In this document: positions 42,501 through 48,827 of the stretch, one piece after another
How the letters are laid out: every line of letters begins with the position of its first letter
Numbering within the stretch: the stretch's first letter is position 1
From: SFWF01 sp045537915
GTDB lineage: Bacteria > Bacillota > Clostridia > Oscillospirales > Acutalibacteraceae
NCBI GenBank assembly: GCA_045537915.1
Contig: JAZSQK010000030.1
Coordinates: forward strand, 1 to 64,000
Length of the DNA: 64,000 bases
Reading direction: 5' to 3'
Made by a program: the position numbers and the translations under genes
The notes under the pieces: model-generated
Told to the model about the DNA's origin: nothing
The model's database searches: none
The model's input: the letters and a program-made list of their open reading frames with translations, nothing else

Positions 42501-43028
42501 TTTATGAATGAAAAGGGAATGAGCTCTGCCAAAAAGGGAACTGCTACCCATAAGTTTATGCAGTTTTGTGATTACGAAAAAGCGGCAGAATCGGTAAAGG
42601 AAGAGAGTGAACGGCTCTATGAACAAGGATTTTTAACCTACGAAGAGAGCAAGGTTGTAGATGAGGCTGCGGTCAAACGATTTTTTGATTCTGAATTGTA
42701 CCGCAGAATTTCAAGCTCTGATATGGTTAAAAAGGAAATGAATTTCCTCTCGGAATTCCCTGTCAGCTTTATTTATCCGGATATGGCTAATAGCATTGCA
42801 GACGAGGATATCGTTATTCAGGGTGCGGTAGACCTGCTTTTTGAAGAGGATGACGGCATTGTAATCGTTGATTTTAAAACCGACCGCAATAAAAGCCAAC
42901 AGGATTTAAGAGAGTCTTACGCCGAACAACTCAAAATTTACGGCAAGGCCTGTGAAAAGCTTATGAAAAAGCCTGTGAAGCAGTTGATTCTGTACTCCTT
43001 TTCTATCGGCGCAGAAGTCGTTATATAA
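39525..43028 (+). CDS. addA: Helicase-exonuclease AddAB subunit AddA
   Basis: A 1167-residue UvrD-type helicase plus nuclease. Helicase motifs are SAAAGSGKTAVLVER (Walker A), VDEYQDTNDLQD (motif II), GDSKQSIYRFRGA (motif III), MSIHSSKGLQFPVVI (motif V region) and VRLLYVALTRAEEKL (motif VI). The nuclease domain near the C-terminus has GAVDLLFEEDDGIVIVDFKTDR. The TTG start lies within addB after AAGGAGGGGAC, so the subunits are coupled. A strong terminator follows. Confidence 0.96.
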   Translation: MSFKATEEQKEAIYSKGNILVSAAAGSGKTAVLVERFIRLITDEQSPVMADRILVVTFTNAAAAELKLRIEKRLNQVIAESPYNPFLQRQKILLSCAKICTIDSFCIDFIRENFQIADVDPSFKIAENSVIKMLMASAMSQLLNEEFNSENAQFLSLLEYIGCTYDDAQLAERIRDIYEYSRQMPFPDEWLNRVLQSYKDNANGKTEQWFCDAFTILKDYAQEAKSFIDRGICTLQNDSEVWEKYSENFNYFSDFIEQIQIFCDAEDWDGIFSLGSSLKPPALKKITADQKRENVIWAVSQRDEAKEIIKKILSFVYADRQTIRNEICFSVAHISKIVELVIRFEKIFYTSLAERGLMTFYMAEQTALSLISEYKDGEVVAAANAGEFISAFDAVLVDEYQDTNDLQDCIFNILSNNQRNLFCVGDSKQSIYRFRGANPHNFIEKKKLYTHSSEENGFGRRIDLTANFRSRAEVCEGVNRLFGLIMHENNAEIEYDDKEKLVPLGSFPENNETKVEHHFIDMKKLLQSDEGGKLGSQKTKQKAEAAVIAELIQKTVKAPAFIKDGEGLRPAKYSDIVILLRSPSSTAELIGNELRKRNIPISIPSGNIFGSDEVNTVISLLKIINNPFDDIALLTVMTSPLYCFSIDELAQMRALSKKGRLISALSMAANNGNSKAESFLRELSHYREVSVVLKVYDLINEIFEATNYLGLVSRQEDGERRKSNLSAIKNLAQTFEAEGKRSLREFLKSIESMSDSDIKTESFMAADSVKIMSIHSSKGLQFPVVILADTNHRFNFSDCTAPLLIDSKYGFAFKYYDKENKEKSNTLLRAVMAEHEKGELLSEEVRLLYVALTRAEEKLITTTCFDDLKKRISSLSDFGFINDGAISPYFFAKTSCYADWLIADEFAFCPERYLDYLDSDTLCDQIHTKLEKADKTEALDVEANAQLAKAMRSHYTYTYPYAELLRIESKASVTDIVHKADGIKYQFTARPDFMNEKGMSSAKKGTATHKFMQFCDYEKAAESVKEESERLYEQGFLTYEESKVVDEAAVKRFFDSELYRRISSSDMVKKEMNFLSEFPVSFIYPDMANSIADEDIVIQGAVDLLFEEDDGIVIVDFKTDRNKSQQDLRESYAEQLKIYGKACEKLMKKPVKQLILYSFSIGAEVVI

Positions 43029-43032
43029 ACAA

Positions 43033-43060
43033 AAAAGCCACAGTCAAAACTGTGGCTTTT
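43033..43060. terminator. Bidirectional intrinsic terminator
   Basis: AAAAGCCACAGT pairs with ACTGTGGCTTTT. It lies between convergent addA and the YitT-family gene and can serve both. Confidence 0.85.
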
Positions 43061-43067
43061 AAATTTG

Positions 43068-43952
43068 TTATGAAGCTTTACCCTTGTAAACATCGGCGAC
43101 CTCGCTTATTGTCAGGTAGGCTGACGGGTCAATAGAATGAACTATGCTTCTGAGTTTAGAAATCTGAAATCTGTTAACAACAAAATAAATAATGGTTTTT
43201 TCTGAGTTTGAGTAACCGCCGGTAGCGGCAATTTTCGTTGTTCCGCATTCAAATTCCTCAAGGAGAGCTGCATTTATTAAATCGGGTTTATCCGTTACAA
43301 TCAATACCTCTTTAGAACGGTCAAAGCCCTCGACAATAAAGTCTACGGTTTTAAGACCTGCGGCATATGTAACAATCGAATAAAGCGGTAAAATCCAGCT
43401 GTTCATTATGAGGCCGCAGATAACATATAGAATGACATTATATATCATCACAAAGATTCCAACCGTGATGTTTAGTTTTTTAGAAAAAATTACCGCCATT
43501 ACTTCAACGCCGTCGATAGCACCGCCGTATCGAATGGTCATACCGCTGCCGATTCCCGAAATAATTCCTCCGAATAAAGCGCAAAGAAGCAAGTCCTGTC
43601 CGGCAAGGGGCGATGCAATACTTACATCAACAGGAAGAATGTCTGTAATAAGCCAGGAACACAGTGAATAAATCACAACAGTAAAAAGCGAGTAGATGGT
43701 AAAAGCGGCGCCTTGTTTTTTAAGACCAAACAGAAAAAGAGGAACGTTAAGTATAAGCAGGAATAATGAGAGACCCATATACTCGGGCGTAATTTGAGAA
43801 AGCAATATGGAGGTTCCTGAAATGCCGCTGTCATAGAGCTTGACTGGCGCTAAAAAAATATTAACGCCAAAGGCGTTTACGCATCCTGCAATAAATAGAA
43901 ATATAAAATTTTGCCAATGAAGTGACTTTATATCGTTTATGATACGTTTCAT
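43068..43952 (-). CDS. YitT-family membrane protein (DUF161/DUF2179)
   Basis: A 294-residue protein with five to six TM helices (about 15-200) and a cytoplasmic DUF2179 domain (about 215-290: VLIVTDKPDLINAALLEE, TKIAATGGYSN). Typical segments are NFIFLFIAGCVNAFGVNIFLAP and GIGSGMTIRYGGAIDGVEVMAV. Function is not established. It is read on the minus strand, with GAAAGGTAAC before its ATG. Confidence 0.9.
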   Translation of the reverse strand: MKRIINDIKSLHWQNFIFLFIAGCVNAFGVNIFLAPVKLYDSGISGTSILLSQITPEYMGLSLFLLILNVPLFLFGLKKQGAAFTIYSLFTVVIYSLCSWLITDILPVDVSIASPLAGQDLLLCALFGGIISGIGSGMTIRYGGAIDGVEVMAVIFSKKLNITVGIFVMIYNVILYVICGLIMNSWILPLYSIVTYAAGLKTVDFIVEGFDRSKEVLIVTDKPDLINAALLEEFECGTTKIAATGGYSNSEKTIIYFVVNRFQISKLRSIVHSIDPSAYLTISEVADVYKGKAS

Positions 43953-43977
43953 CGTGTTACCTTTCTAATTATTTAAA

Positions 43978-44011
43978 AAGGAAGCACAATACCTTTGGTT
44001 TGTGCTTCCTT
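43978..44011 (-). terminator. Terminator of the tRNA-Val/repeat transcript
   Basis: On the minus strand AAGGAAGCACAA pairs with TTGTGCTTCCTT and is followed by TTTTTAAAT. It lies just after the last tandem unit, so the tRNA-Val transcript probably runs through both units and stops here. Confidence 0.75.
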
Positions 44012-44016
44012 ATATT

Positions 44017-44216
44017 TGGTGGACGCTAAGGGACTCGACCGTCTGCTTCGCATGCTTTCTCGCTTGTCGACCGTTGCCTTGCAACAGTACCCGACTTCAC
44101 GCTCTGTCTAAAAAACAGTGCACTGCACTGTTTTTTAGACAGACCCTCACGGGTTCGAGCCTTTTTTATTAAACAATAAAAAAGAGCGCACAATATAGTT
44201 TGCTTTTTAAAAAAAT
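44017..44216 (-). repeat. Tandem tRNA-3'-end-linked unit, distal copy (200 bp)
   Basis: On the minus strand the unit ends in 22 bases identical to the tRNA-Val 3' end (TCGAGTCCCTTAGCGTCCAC plus CA). It contains a long palindrome at about 44102-44142 (CTGTCTAAAAAACAGTGCA arms), the small hairpin GTTGCCTTGCAAC and a T-arm-like GGGTTCGAGCC on the plus strand. It differs from the adjacent copy by a few bases and a short insertion in the palindrome. A 75-codon ORF across both copies is an artefact of the repeat. Confidence 0.85.
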
Positions 44217-44419
44217 TGGTGGACGCTAAGGGACTCGACCGTCTGCTTCGCATACTTTCTCGCTTGTCGACCGTTGCGTTGCAACAGTACCCGACTTCAC
44301 GCTCTGTCTAAAAAACAGTGCACTGCACTGTTTTTCTTTACGACAGACCCTCACGGGTTCGAGCCTTTTTTATTAAACAATAAAAAAGAGCGCACAGTAT
44401 AGTTTGCTTTTTAAAAAAA
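44217..44419 (-). repeat. Tandem tRNA-3'-end-linked unit, proximal copy (203 bp)
   Basis: Same structure as the distal copy, directly between it and tRNA-Val. The palindrome is interrupted by extra bases (CTTTACG) in the right arm, and the small hairpin reads GTTGCGTTGCAAC. Its tRNA-derived end lies at the 44217 side; the other side abuts the CCA of the genuine tRNA. Confidence 0.85.
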
Positions 44420-44495
44420 TGGTGGACGCTAAGGGACTCGAACCCATGACCGCCCGCACGTCAAGCGGGTGCTCTACCAGCTGAGCTAAACGTCC
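44420..44495 (-). tRNA. tRNA-Val (GAC)
   Basis: A 76-nt cloverleaf with encoded CCA. The acceptor stem GGACGTT/AGCGTCC, the D-arm GCTCAGCTGGTAGAGC, the anticodon stem CCCGC/GCGGG around loop TTGACGT (anticodon GAC), and the T-arm around GGTTCGAGTCC are all intact. Its 3' half is repeated twice downstream in the tandem units. Confidence 0.95.
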
Positions 44496-44513
44496 GAATT
44501 TGTTGCAAGAAGA

Positions 44514-44542
44514 ATGATATCATATAACGATTTAAAAATCAA
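44514..44542 (-). promoter_or_regulatory. Promoter of tRNA-Val
   Basis: On the minus strand TTGATT and TATCAT are separated by 17 bp, about 18 bp before the tRNA 5' end. Confidence 0.6.
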
Positions 44543-44574
44543 GTCTTTTGTAAGGATTATATCATAATTATCTC

Positions 44575-44602
44575 TTGATTTTTTAAAAATCTTTGGTATA
44601 AT
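44575..44602 (+). promoter_or_regulatory. Promoter of tRNA-Leu
   Basis: TTGATT (44575-44580), a 16-bp spacer and TATAAT (44597-44602) lie 17 bp before the mature tRNA 5' end; divergent from the tRNA-Val promoter. Confidence 0.75.
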
Positions 44603-44619
44603 AACCTTGTTAACAATTT

Positions 44620-44706
44620 GCCGGTGTGTTGGAATTGGCAGACGAGGCGGACTCAAAATCCGTTGGTAGCGATACCGTGCGGGTTCGACCCCCGCCACCG
44701 GCACCA
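44620..44706 (+). tRNA. tRNA-Leu (CAA)
   Basis: An 87-nt class II tRNA with a long variable arm and encoded CCA. The acceptor is GCCGGTG/CACCGGC, the anticodon loop CTCAAAA (anticodon CAA), and the T-arm GCGGG-TTCGACC-CCCGC. Confidence 0.95.
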
Positions 44707-44709
44707 AAT

Positions 44710-44745
44710 TAAAAGGAATCGACCTAAAAGGTTGGTTCCTTTAAA
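44710..44745 (+). terminator. Terminator of tRNA-Leu
   Basis: AAAGGAATCGACCT pairs imperfectly with AGGTTGGTTCCTTT. The remaining 150 bp before the next gene is AT-rich; a small TGCA-AAGGG/CCCTT-GCA hairpin lies at 44757-44778. Confidence 0.6.
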
Positions 44746-44902
44746 AATTTATTATATGCAAAGGGTCGAACCCTTGCAGAGTAAATATAGGTGAATTAAT
44801 TTTTCAATTATCCGTATAATATTTACTAAGATATTAAATTATATGCAGAGGCTGGTTATAAAACTAAAAGGGGCCTACAAGCCTTTGATATAGAGGATTA
44901 GC

Positions 44903-45721
44903 ATGGATTTTATTATCATTGTGGTTTGCCTTGTAATAATCGTTTTCGTTATATATGCTCTGACGCTTCGAGGCAATACCGAAAACCCTGATGCCGATAG
45001 GTTTATAAAGGCTCGGTATGCTCACAGAGGCCTTCATTCAAAACCGGCTCGACCCGAAAACAGTCTTGCGGCTTTTTCGGCGGCGGTAGAAAAAGGCTAC
45101 GGAATAGAGCTTGATGTTCATTTGATGGCAGATGGAAAACTTGCCGTTATTCATGATTCGTCACTTTTGCGCACGGCGTCAGCTGAGGCAAAAATAGAGG
45201 AACTGACCGAGGGAGAGTTAGAAAACTACCGCCTTGAGAACACGGCGGAAAAAGTCCCTACCTTAAAAGAGGTTCTGTCACTGGTGGATGGCAAGGTTCC
45301 GCTTTTAATTGAACTCAAGGCTTATAAAAATATTAAAGACCTTTGCAGTGCTCTTGTAGGGGAGCTAGAGGGTTATAAGGGGGACTTCTGCATAGAGTCC
45401 TTTGATCCTCGGTGCGTTCTGTGGTTTAAGAAAAATAAGCCGAGTATTGTAAGGGGACAGTTGTCAGAGGATTTCTTAAAGGACAAAAATGCAGGAATTT
45501 CATTTTTTACAAGAATTTTGCTGACAACACTTATCTTCAATTTTATTAACAAACCCGACTTTATAGCCTACAAGTTTGAGGACAGAAAATCCCTTGCAAA
45601 TGTTATTTGTCTTAAACTCTGGAAAATGAAGGGCTTTTCCTGGACGATTACAGATATAAACGATTTTGCCACAGCCGAAAAAGAAAACCTTGCCCCTATA
45701 TTTGAAGGCTTCGAACCGTAA
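44903..45721 (+). CDS. Glycerophosphodiester phosphodiesterase family protein
   Basis: A 272-residue protein with an N-terminal TM anchor (about 2-22) and a GDPD TIM barrel. Catalytic residues appear in AHRGLHSKPARPENSLAAF, IELDVHLMADGKLAVIHD and LLIELKAYKN (metal-binding Glu). It hydrolyses glycerophosphodiesters to glycerol-3-phosphate and an alcohol; being anchored, it probably works on membrane-derived lipids or teichoic-type polymers. GAGGATTAGC precedes the ATG; a terminator follows. Confidence 0.92.
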   Translation: MDFIIIVVCLVIIVFVIYALTLRGNTENPDADRFIKARYAHRGLHSKPARPENSLAAFSAAVEKGYGIELDVHLMADGKLAVIHDSSLLRTASAEAKIEELTEGELENYRLENTAEKVPTLKEVLSLVDGKVPLLIELKAYKNIKDLCSALVGELEGYKGDFCIESFDPRCVLWFKKNKPSIVRGQLSEDFLKDKNAGISFFTRILLTTLIFNFINKPDFIAYKFEDRKSLANVICLKLWKMKGFSWTITDINDFATAEKENLAPIFEGFEP

Positions 45722-45724
45722 GTT

Positions 45725-45760
45725 ATCGGCAGATGCTAAAGATGTATCTGCCGATATTTT
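45725..45760 (+). terminator. Intrinsic terminator (left copy of a duplicated region)
   Basis: ATCGGCAGAT pairs with ATCTGCCGAT, followed by ATTTTGCG. A related hairpin sharing GCAGATGCT lies before the intact uvrB at 48735, so this terminator belongs to the duplicated block. Confidence 0.7.
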
Positions 45761-45825
45761 GCGTTTACATATAGGTTAATTTGTGGTAAACTATAAAAGA
45801 AACAGATAGTGAAAGGAGCGACGAA

Positions 45826-46152
45826 GTGGATAAGTTTGTTTTACATTCAAAATACAAGCCAACGGGGGATCAACCTGAGGCAATTGAAAAGCTTGTTGAG
45901 GGCTTAAACCGAGGCGACAAAGAGCAGACTTTGCTGGGTGTTACCGGTTCAGGTAAGACCTTTACTATGGCGAATATTATTGAAAAAGTAAACCGCCCAA
46001 CACTTGTTCTCGCTCACAATAAAACCCTCGCCGCACAACTTTGCAGTGAGTTCCGCGAATTCTTCCCTGAGAATGCGGTTGAATATTTTGTCAGTTATTA
46101 CAAGCTTTTGCCCGAAAAACGTGACAAAACATTGTTTTTAGGTGCTTATTAA
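45826..46152 (+). pseudogene. Truncated uvrB 5' fragment
   Basis: 108 codons. Residues 1-92 match the N-terminus of UvrB, including the Walker A GVTGSGKTFTMANI; after FVSYY the protein departs (KLLPEKRDKTLFLGAY) and stops. It lacks nearly all helicase domains and the UvrC-binding end, so it cannot replace the intact uvrB at 48828. It keeps its own promoter (TTTACA 45764, 17 bp, TAAACT 45787), GAAAGGAG and a GTG start. A 65-bp stretch (45973-46037) is identical to 48978-49042 in the intact gene while upstream parts differ at many silent sites. It looks like the displaced 5' end left by an insertion. Confidence 0.85.
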
Positions 46153-46175
46153 CACAAGATAACACGTAATAACAC
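46150..46175 (+). repeat. Three TAACAC direct repeats at exact 10-bp period
   Basis: TAACAC occurs at 46150, 46160 and 46170. The even helical phasing places all copies on one DNA face, as in protein-binding arrays such as recombinase arm sites. They sit at the left end of the inserted cargo, starting in the stop codon of the uvrB fragment. Confidence 0.6.
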
Positions 46176-46198
46176 TATATAAACCAAATAAATTTGTG

Positions 46199-46236
46199 AC
46201 CTAAATTCGTGTAATTACGATTTTAGGTTTTTTTAT
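46199..46236 (+). terminator. Intrinsic terminator
   Basis: ACCTAAATTCGT (46199-46210) pairs with ACGATTTTAGGT (46217-46228) with one mismatch, followed by TTTTTTT. It ends transcription from the truncated uvrB promoter. Confidence 0.75.
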
Positions 46237-46270
46237 TGCAATCCGATAAATAATGTGTTAGACTATTATT

Positions 46271-46420
46271 GCCAAACTAATTGAATAAAATCGGACAAGA
46301 GCTTTTTATATTTAAGGCTCTATTTGTGCATCATATTATCATAAGGTGAATTTGATAAAAACGCAAATTTCCACTTGTGATAACTTGATGTATGTTCTTG
46401 TCTTATCCAATTAGTTTGGC
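46271..46420. other. 150-nt rod-like inverted repeat (MITE or structured RNA)
   Basis: GCCAAACTAATTGAATAA at the left is matched by the complement of TTATCCAATTAGTTTGGC at the right, extended by GGACAAGA/TCTTGTC. Pairing continues inward (CATCATATTATCA with TGATAACTTGATG, then GGTGAATTTG with CAAATTTCCAC) to a small apex, with a side hairpin GAGC/GCTC near 46310. There is no gene; a 60-codon minus ORF here has no ribosome site. The rest of 46153-46577 holds terminators and AT-rich leader only. Confidence 0.55.
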
Positions 46421-46443
46421 GACTATCGGAGTTTGCGTTTTTT

Positions 46444-46477
46444 GTGCGGTCTACTTCGGTAGCCGCACTTTTTGTTT
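46444..46477 (+). terminator. Intrinsic terminator
   Basis: GTGCGG-CTAC/GTAG-CCGCAC (46444-46468) around a TTCG loop, followed by TTTTTGTTTTT. It follows the rod structure and may be its 3' end if that is transcribed. Confidence 0.8.
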
Positions 46478-46577
46478 TTAGGGGGTTATAGTTGTATTTC
46501 ACAGGATTAAATTTTTAAAAAATTAGTGTACTTTAAATTATTACGTTACTATTGTAACAAGTTTAGGAGGAAAAGAA

Positions 46578-48533
46578 ATGAAAAAAATTATAGGGATTTT
46601 TTTATGCTTTACAATGTTAATAAGTGTAATTGGTTGCAAAAACCCAACTAATGATAAATACATAGAAGCCACGCAACTTATGGAAGAAGGCAAATTCATA
46701 GAAGCGCAAAAAACTTTTGAAAAGTTGTCAAATTATAAAGATTGTCAAACTAAAATAAAACAGTGTAAATATCTTTATGCAGTTCAGCTAGTTAATGACA
46801 GCAACTACTCTTCAGCAATACAATCATTCAATGATGCAGATTATGAGGATTCAAAAGCAAAAGTATCCGAGGTTCTTTCAATAGCTGCAAATAAATATCT
46901 TAAAAATCAAATATCTAAAGAAAAATTTGACAAAGCTCTTAATGAATACGATAAAATTATGGACATTAGTGATAATTCTGATATATTCTACCTAAGGGCG
47001 ACAGAATTATATTCAGCAGGGTCTTACAAAAATGCATATGAGTATACTCGATATATCAATGATATCGATGATGCCAAAAAGCTTTGCGATGATGCTAGAT
47101 ATATGAAGGCGATTGCTGATTGTAAGGAGGGCGATTTGTCTTCAGCATTAATTGGTTTTGAATCCTTATCTTCGGATAAATATAGAAATTCAGTGACTCA
47201 TGCAATACAATTGCGGAGAGAAATTTTGTGTACTCCGTTTTATGGAGAAGAAAATTTAGAAAATGGCAACGGTAAAACCTATATGTTATTCCAAAAGAGC
47301 AATGATGTTGCAAATGGTTTCGTTTCCGGGTTTAATGCGGATACCGGAGAATTGCTAATCACTTATAAATTCGTTGCATTTTTTGCTTATGACGGTATAC
47401 TTTTAGCAAAAGACGGAAATGTATATAACCTAAAGACTTGTAGTGAAACAATTACGCAAACCGGTAAGGGTGAAAATGCGGTTTATAGTATAAGATTTAA
47501 TGAGGGACCTTTGAACGGAATGTCCTTTGAAAGCGACCCTGAAGATAATGAAAATCCTGTGTATAGCGTGTTGGAAAGTCCTGCCTATATAGTGAATCAA
47601 GAAGTGTATGGAAATATTAAACAAAAATATTTAAATTATGATTGCACTTTGACTTTGCCAAAGGAACTTGAAAAATATTTATCTGTTAGTGACAGTAACT
47701 TAGATGAAAGGTCTTCTACGGAAGATGAAAAGGTAATTGGTATAGAATCAAACACCTCCTTAAATAATAGTGCCGATATATCCTCTACAGAATCAAATGT
47801 CATCTCAAATGATAGTTATTCTAATGTTAATTCAAATACAGAAAATGTTTCCAATCCTAACAATACAAATTCAAAACCATCAAATACTACGAGTTCAAAG
47901 CCGTCAAATAATATAAACTCAAAGCCAACAAATAATACAAGTTCTAAGCCGTCAAGCAGTGTACATACCCATTCTTATACAAATGCAACTTGCACAAAAC
48001 CTGCAACCTGTTCCTGCGGCGCAACAAGCGGGTCTGCTTTAGGACATAGTTGGAAAGAGGCAACTTGTAAAATGCCCAAAACATGTAGTAAGTGTGGCCA
48101 AACAGATGGTTCAAAATTAAATCATAATTATAAAAACGAAAAGTGCACAATGTGTGGCGAAAAATCAGCAAACTTTCCAGAGGCTTCCGATATTCACCTT
48201 GAATATCCTGCTAACCTAAAAGATAACGGAGTGACATTCAAAATTCTTTCATATGAAATAAATAATATGGATGAATATTTTGAAGGCAAAGCTAAAATAA
48301 AAATTACTGCTGAAATTATCGAAGGGTTTTATGCTGATATTACTGCGAATTTTGGTATAAAATATTATGACATAAACGGCAATGATATTACAAAGTGGAA
48401 ACCATACGATTCAGATAGAATAACGAAGGCAGATAGTAGCCGCAAACATTACTACGAGGTTGGAGATATAGGTATAAGTGAATTTGAAATTCCAGTAAAT
48501 TGTAGAAAAATAGTTTTAATAAGCAGAAGATAG
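46578..48533 (+). CDS. TPR lipoprotein with Asn/Ser/Pro linker and Cys-repeat domain
   Basis: A 651-residue surface lipoprotein. The signal peptide ends in a lipobox, ISVIGC, so Cys20 should be lipidated. Residues 25-220 contain TPR-like helical repeats (MEEGKFIEAQKTFEKL, NDSNYSSAIQSFNDA, AGSYKNAYEYTR). A beta-rich domain of unknown type covers about 220-370. A low-complexity Ser/Asn linker follows (about 375-460) with repeated SSKPSN/NSKPTN units, then a cysteine module (HTHSYTNATCTKPATCSCG, GHSWKEATCKMPKTCSKCG) seen in gut Firmicute surface proteins, and a C-terminal beta domain. Base composition is clearly more AT-rich than neighbours, suggesting acquisition. AGGAGGAAAAG precedes the ATG. 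Function unknown. Confidence 0.8.
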   Translation: MKKIIGIFLCFTMLISVIGCKNPTNDKYIEATQLMEEGKFIEAQKTFEKLSNYKDCQTKIKQCKYLYAVQLVNDSNYSSAIQSFNDADYEDSKAKVSEVLSIAANKYLKNQISKEKFDKALNEYDKIMDISDNSDIFYLRATELYSAGSYKNAYEYTRYINDIDDAKKLCDDARYMKAIADCKEGDLSSALIGFESLSSDKYRNSVTHAIQLRREILCTPFYGEENLENGNGKTYMLFQKSNDVANGFVSGFNADTGELLITYKFVAFFAYDGILLAKDGNVYNLKTCSETITQTGKGENAVYSIRFNEGPLNGMSFESDPEDNENPVYSVLESPAYIVNQEVYGNIKQKYLNYDCTLTLPKELEKYLSVSDSNLDERSSTEDEKVIGIESNTSLNNSADISSTESNVISNDSYSNVNSNTENVSNPNNTNSKPSNTTSSKPSNNINSKPTNNTSSKPSSSVHTHSYTNATCTKPATCSCGATSGSALGHSWKEATCKMPKTCSKCGQTDGSKLNHNYKNEKCTMCGEKSANFPEASDIHLEYPANLKDNGVTFKILSYEINNMDEYFEGKAKIKITAEIIEGFYADITANFGIKYYDINGNDITKWKPYDSDRITKADSSRKHYYEVGDIGISEFEIPVNCRKIVLISRR

Positions 48534-48546
48534 GTTGTGTTTAAAT

Positions 48547-48723
48547 ATGAAAAAATTATTAGTATTATTATACATAGGTGTCATAATTGTTATGGGAATA
48601 GTTATACCCAATATGGTTGCCAAAGGAGTTGACGTGCCAATAGGTGTAATTTCAATTGTTGGGCTTGTTTTAATTGTTTTGCCATTTTTTGTATTTGGTG
48701 GAGGAAATAATAACGGAGAATAG
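48547..48723 (+). CDS. Small two-helix membrane protein
   Basis: A 58-residue protein with two TM helices (about 3-23 and 31-50) and a short polar tail, FGGGNNNGE. It starts at ATG 48547, 13 bp after the lipoprotein stop; a GTG at 48535 is an alternative start. The ribosome site is weak, so coupling to the lipoprotein gene is likely. It is part of the AT-rich cargo between the two uvrB copies. Function unknown. Confidence 0.6.
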   Translation: MKKLLVLLYIGVIIVMGIVIPNMVAKGVDVPIGVISIVGLVLIVLPFFVFGGGNNNGE

Positions 48724-48734
48724 AATACATACTC

Positions 48735-48766
48735 AAAAGCAGATGCTCAAAAAACATCTGCTTTTT
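48735..48766 (+). terminator. Intrinsic terminator (right copy of the duplicated region)
   Basis: AAAAGCAGATG pairs with CATCTGCTTTT, followed by TGTTT. It ends the cargo transcript and mirrors the terminator before the truncated uvrB. Confidence 0.8.
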
Positions 48767-48767
48767 G

Positions 48768-48796
48768 TTTACTTGGCGATTCTTTTGTGGTATACT
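48768..48796 (+). promoter_or_regulatory. uvrB promoter (extended -10)
   Basis: TTTACT (48768-48773), 17 bp, then TGG-TATACT (48791-48796). The segment TTTGTGGTATACTAT closely matches the promoters before the uvrB fragment (45780s) and uvrA (51790s). Confidence 0.6.
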
Positions 48797-48827
48797 ATTA
48801 AAAAGGTTTACGCAAAGGAGTGAGAAC

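Noticed and set aside
44026..44253. 75-codon minus-strand ORF across the tRNA-linked tandem units
   Set aside because: It lies wholly in the repeat, has no ribosome binding site and reads through tRNA-derived sequence; an open frame there is a by-product of the repeat.
44757..44778. T-arm-like hairpin (AAGGG-TTCGA-CCCTT on the minus strand)
   Set aside because: The loop is only 5 nt and no acceptor or D-arm surrounds it, so it is not a tRNA; probably a simple hairpin.
47860..47965. Short tandem repeats that could suggest a CRISPR array
   Set aside because: They encode SKPSN-type linker units in frame within the lipoprotein; there are no regular spacers and no cas genes in the window.
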